Shown here one piece after another: positions 61,781 to 64,000 of a stretch of 64,000 nt of DNA. Within the stretch, counting starts at the first letter, position 1, and each line of letters begins with the position of its first letter. A program made the position numbers and the translations under genes. The notes below the pieces were generated by a model, which worked only from the letters and a program-made list of their open reading frames with translations, ran no database searches and was not told the origin of the DNA. The stretch is from the NCBI GenBank assembly GCA_030425205.1, contig JAUIAP010000009.1, positions 62,001-126,000 of the forward strand, written 5' to 3'. Source of the stretch: Anaerolineae bacterium (GTDB taxonomy: Bacteria > Chloroflexota > Anaerolineae > Promineifilales > Promineifilaceae).

Positions 61781-64000
61781 TTACTTCTCTTCCCGCAACG
61801 CCGATTGTGCCGCCGCCAGCCGCGCAATGGGTACGCGGAATGGGGAGCAACTCACATAGTTCATGCCAATTCTGTGGCAGAAATCGATGCTTGATGGCTC
61901 GCCACCATGTTCACCACAAATCCCAACCTTGAGTTTTTCCTTCGTTTGCCGCCCTCGCTCAACGCCCATCTGCACAATCTTCCCCACACCGCCTTGATCG
62001 AGCACGCGGAACGGGTCGTTTGGCATCACCTTGTGGGTGATGTAGTGTGAGAGAAAGCGCGCGCTGTCGTCGCGGCTCAGGCCAAATGTCGTTTGGGTGA
62101 GGTCGTTTGTGCCAAAGCTGAAGAAATCAGCATGTTCGGCAATTTCATCGGCCGTAATCGCAGCACGCGGCAGTTCGATCATCGTGCCGATCTGATAGTC
62201 AAGCTGCAAGCCGTATTCACCGATTACGCTATCCGCAATCTGCTTGACGACCGCACGTTGCGCCTGTAGCTCCGTCGCCATGCTGACCAGCGGGATCATG
62301 ATTTCTGGCATGACTTTGATACCTTCGACCTGCACTTCACAGGCGGCCGCAACAATCGCGCGCGCCTGCATCATCGTCACTTCGGGATAGACCATCCCCA
62401 AGCGACAGCCGCGATGCCCCAACATCGGATTCGATTCGTGCAGCCGCTCAACCTGTGCCATCAGCTGCTCTTTTTCGTAAATCTGCTTGAGTGTCGCGTC
62501 GATCTTTTTGTACGTCTTAACCTTTTGTAGCTTGAGTTTGAGCTCGACAAGTTCGACGTGTAAGGCGGCTGCATCGGGCAAAAATTCATGTAGTGGTGGG
62601 TCGAGCAGACGGATCGTCACGGGGAGTCCATCCATGGCGCGGAAAATCGCCTTAAAGTCATTTTTCTGGATGGGCAACAGGCGATCTAGGGCCTCTTCAC
62701 GCTCTGAACGTGTACTCGCCAAAATCATCTCGCGCATGATCGCCAAACGCTCTTTCTCAAAGAACATGTGCTCTGTGCGACACAGCCCAATCCCTTCCGC
62801 CCCATAGTTGCGTGCAACGGTTGCATCATGCCCATTGTCCGCATTGGCGCGCACCTGCAAGCGGCGGGTCTCATCTGCCCATCCCATCAGCGTTTGGAAG
62901 TTATCATCCAGCTCAGGCTGCACGGTTGGCACTTTGCCCCTGATGATGCGTCCCGTTGAGCCATCAACGGTCAACCAATCGCCACGCCGCATTTCAACGC
63001 CGTTGACGTGCATAAACCCCTCTTCCTCGTCAATTTCCAATGCCTCTGCGCCGACAACACACGGTTTACCCATGCCGCGTGCGACGACCGCTGCATGGCT
63101 CGTCATGCCGCCGCGCGCCGTCAGCACCGCCTGCGCGACCAACATGCCGTTAAAGTCATCAGGGCTGGTCTCGTGGCGCACCAAAATCACGCGATAGTCT
63201 TCCGAATATTTTTCTGCTTCGGCGGGGGTAAAACAGATACGTCCCGTCGCCGCGCCGGGACTGGCGGGCAAGCCTTGTGTCAGGAGATCGATTTCGGCTG
63301 ATGGGTCGATCATTGGATGGAGTAACTGATCAATTTGATCCCCATTGACGCGCATCAACGCCGTCTTCCGGTCGATCATTCCCTCTTCAACCATCTCAAC
63401 AGCAATGCGCACAGCGGCCGCACCCGTGCGCTTGCCCGTGCGTGTTTGCAGGAGGTAGAGTTTGCCTTTTTCAATCGTGAACTCGATATCCTGCATATCT
63501 TGGTAATGGCTCTCTAGCTGTTTAGTGATTTGCTGAAACTGGGTGAATGCGGTTGGTAGATCAGCGGCAAGCTCGGCAATTGGCTTGGGCGTGCGGATGC
63601 CTGCAACGACATCCTCGCCTTGTGCATTGAGCAGAAATTCGCCATAAAGCGTTGACTCGCCCGTTGAAGGATTGCGCGTGAACGCAACGCCCGTGCCGCA
63701 ATCCCAGCCCATGTTGCCGAAAACCATCGACTGCACGTTGACAGCCGTGCCGATGTCGTCTGAAATACGATGGACACGTCGATAGGAGACGGCGCGTTCG
63801 GTGTTCCAGCTTTCAAAAACGGCCGAAATCGCCATGCGCAACTGCGCGAATGGGTCTTGTGGGAACGATTCACCGTGCCGCTCAGAAAAGATCACCGTTT
63901 TGTAGGTGGCGACAATTTCCTGCAACTGTTCGACGCTCAAATCGGTGTCTGCCCCGCTGGTGGTTTGCGCCTTATAGCGGCTGAGCACACGGTCAAACTT
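61781..64000 (-). CDS. ppdK: Pyruvate, phosphate dikinase (partial, runs off the window)
   Basis: The C-terminal 739 residues of an enzyme that makes phosphoenolpyruvate from pyruvate, ATP and phosphate. The reading frame is open to the last base of the window; its N-terminal part, with most of the ATP-grasp domain, lies beyond. Visible are the phosphohistidine swivel motif GGMTSHAAVVARGMGKPCVV, GLCRTEHMFFEKERL, the PEP-site GTNDLTQTTFG and the catalytic Cys segment GICGEHGGEPSS. The usual length is about 880. The end is convergent with pckA. No TCGGCCGA palindrome occurs in these 2.2 kb, unlike most neighbours. Confidence 0.95.
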   Translation of the reverse strand, partial: KFDRVLSRYKAQTTSGADTDLSVEQLQEIVATYKTVIFSERHGESFPQDPFAQLRMAISAVFESWNTERAVSYRRVHRISDDIGTAVNVQSMVFGNMGWDCGTGVAFTRNPSTGESTLYGEFLLNAQGEDVVAGIRTPKPIAELAADLPTAFTQFQQITKQLESHYQDMQDIEFTIEKGKLYLLQTRTGKRTGAAAVRIAVEMVEEGMIDRKTALMRVNGDQIDQLLHPMIDPSAEIDLLTQGLPASPGAATGRICFTPAEAEKYSEDYRVILVRHETSPDDFNGMLVAQAVLTARGGMTSHAAVVARGMGKPCVVGAEALEIDEEEGFMHVNGVEMRRGDWLTVDGSTGRIIRGKVPTVQPELDDNFQTLMGWADETRRLQVRANADNGHDATVARNYGAEGIGLCRTEHMFFEKERLAIMREMILASTRSEREEALDRLLPIQKNDFKAIFRAMDGLPVTIRLLDPPLHEFLPDAAALHVELVELKLKLQKVKTYKKIDATLKQIYEKEQLMAQVERLHESNPMLGHRGCRLGMVYPEVTMMQARAIVAAACEVQVEGIKVMPEIMIPLVSMATELQAQRAVVKQIADSVIGEYGLQLDYQIGTMIELPRAAITADEIAEHADFFSFGTNDLTQTTFGLSRDDSARFLSHYITHKVMPNDPFRVLDQGGVGKIVQMGVERGRQTKEKLKVGICGEHGGEPSSIDFCHRIGMNYVSCSPFRVPIARLAAAQSALREEK

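Overview
The window looks like chromosomal DNA of a non-photosynthetic, probably filamentous member of the Chloroflexota (Ardenticatenia/Anaerolineae-like). I infer this from the protein style: a long PstA, a BTAD/NB-ARC regulator, a CHAT protease beside a small ECF sigma factor, a DUF2254 protein, and ATP-type PckA next to PpdK. Gene density is high and the GC content is roughly 50-53%. Two genome-wide habits stand out. The palindrome TCGGCCGA, nearly always inside (A/T)TCGGCCGA(A/T), occurs about 86 times where about one is expected, and every copy I found lies in a gene. Two families of intergenic hairpin elements are also scattered through the window.

Layout. 1-4.5 kb: pstC-pstA-pstB-phoU, then a thioredoxin-type arsenate reductase. 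4.6-5.8 kb: a 42-residue membrane peptide and an HpcH/HpaI aldolase. 5.9-17.9 kb: the most notable region, a run of thirteen same-strand genes behind a GntR regulator with its own promoter and palindromic operator. It holds four lipocalin-like beta-barrel proteins, a DUF3891 protein, two proteins resembling red chlorophyll catabolite reductase (RCCR), an alpha/beta hydrolase, an MFS transporter, a Rieske oxygenase of the pheophorbide a oxygenase type, a multi-pass membrane protein and an SDR resembling chlorophyll b reductase (NOL/NYC1). Taken together these mirror the plant chlorophyll-breakdown (PAO/phyllobilin) pathway. I propose a bacterial gene cluster for opening and reducing a chlorophyll-type tetrapyrrole. 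18-23.4 kb: HMG-CoA lyase, an atypical hydantoinase-family amidohydrolase, an acyl-CoA dehydrogenase-fold flavoprotein and an aldehyde dehydrogenase, which may process side products.

23.5-38.6 kb: a 2606-residue secreted protein with an internal sorting-like signal followed by a second signal peptide, an ECF-like sigma factor, a small unknown protein, a CHAT/TPR caspase-like protease divergent from a CLCA-like secreted metalloprotease, a YaeQ-like protein and a 67-residue protein. 38.7-42.5 kb: a large BTAD/NB-ARC/TPR regulator and an iodotyrosine-deiodinase-like nitroreductase. 42.5-44.6 kb: parAB with a near-perfect parS site and a 22-bp inverted repeat at both ends of the operon. 44.7-49.8 kb: pruA, a phage-antirepressor-like protein, an XRE regulator, a hairpin-rich noncoding stretch and an unrecognised protein that may be the remnant of a small mobile element.

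49.8-64 kb: lspA-rluD, DUF2254, a glutaredoxin-like protein convergent with metA, a small unknown protein, a long priA, a secreted PQQ-type sugar dehydrogenase, pckA, and ppdK running off the right edge. The last two form the phosphoenolpyruvate/gluconeogenesis node. I saw no rRNA, tRNA or CRISPR array.
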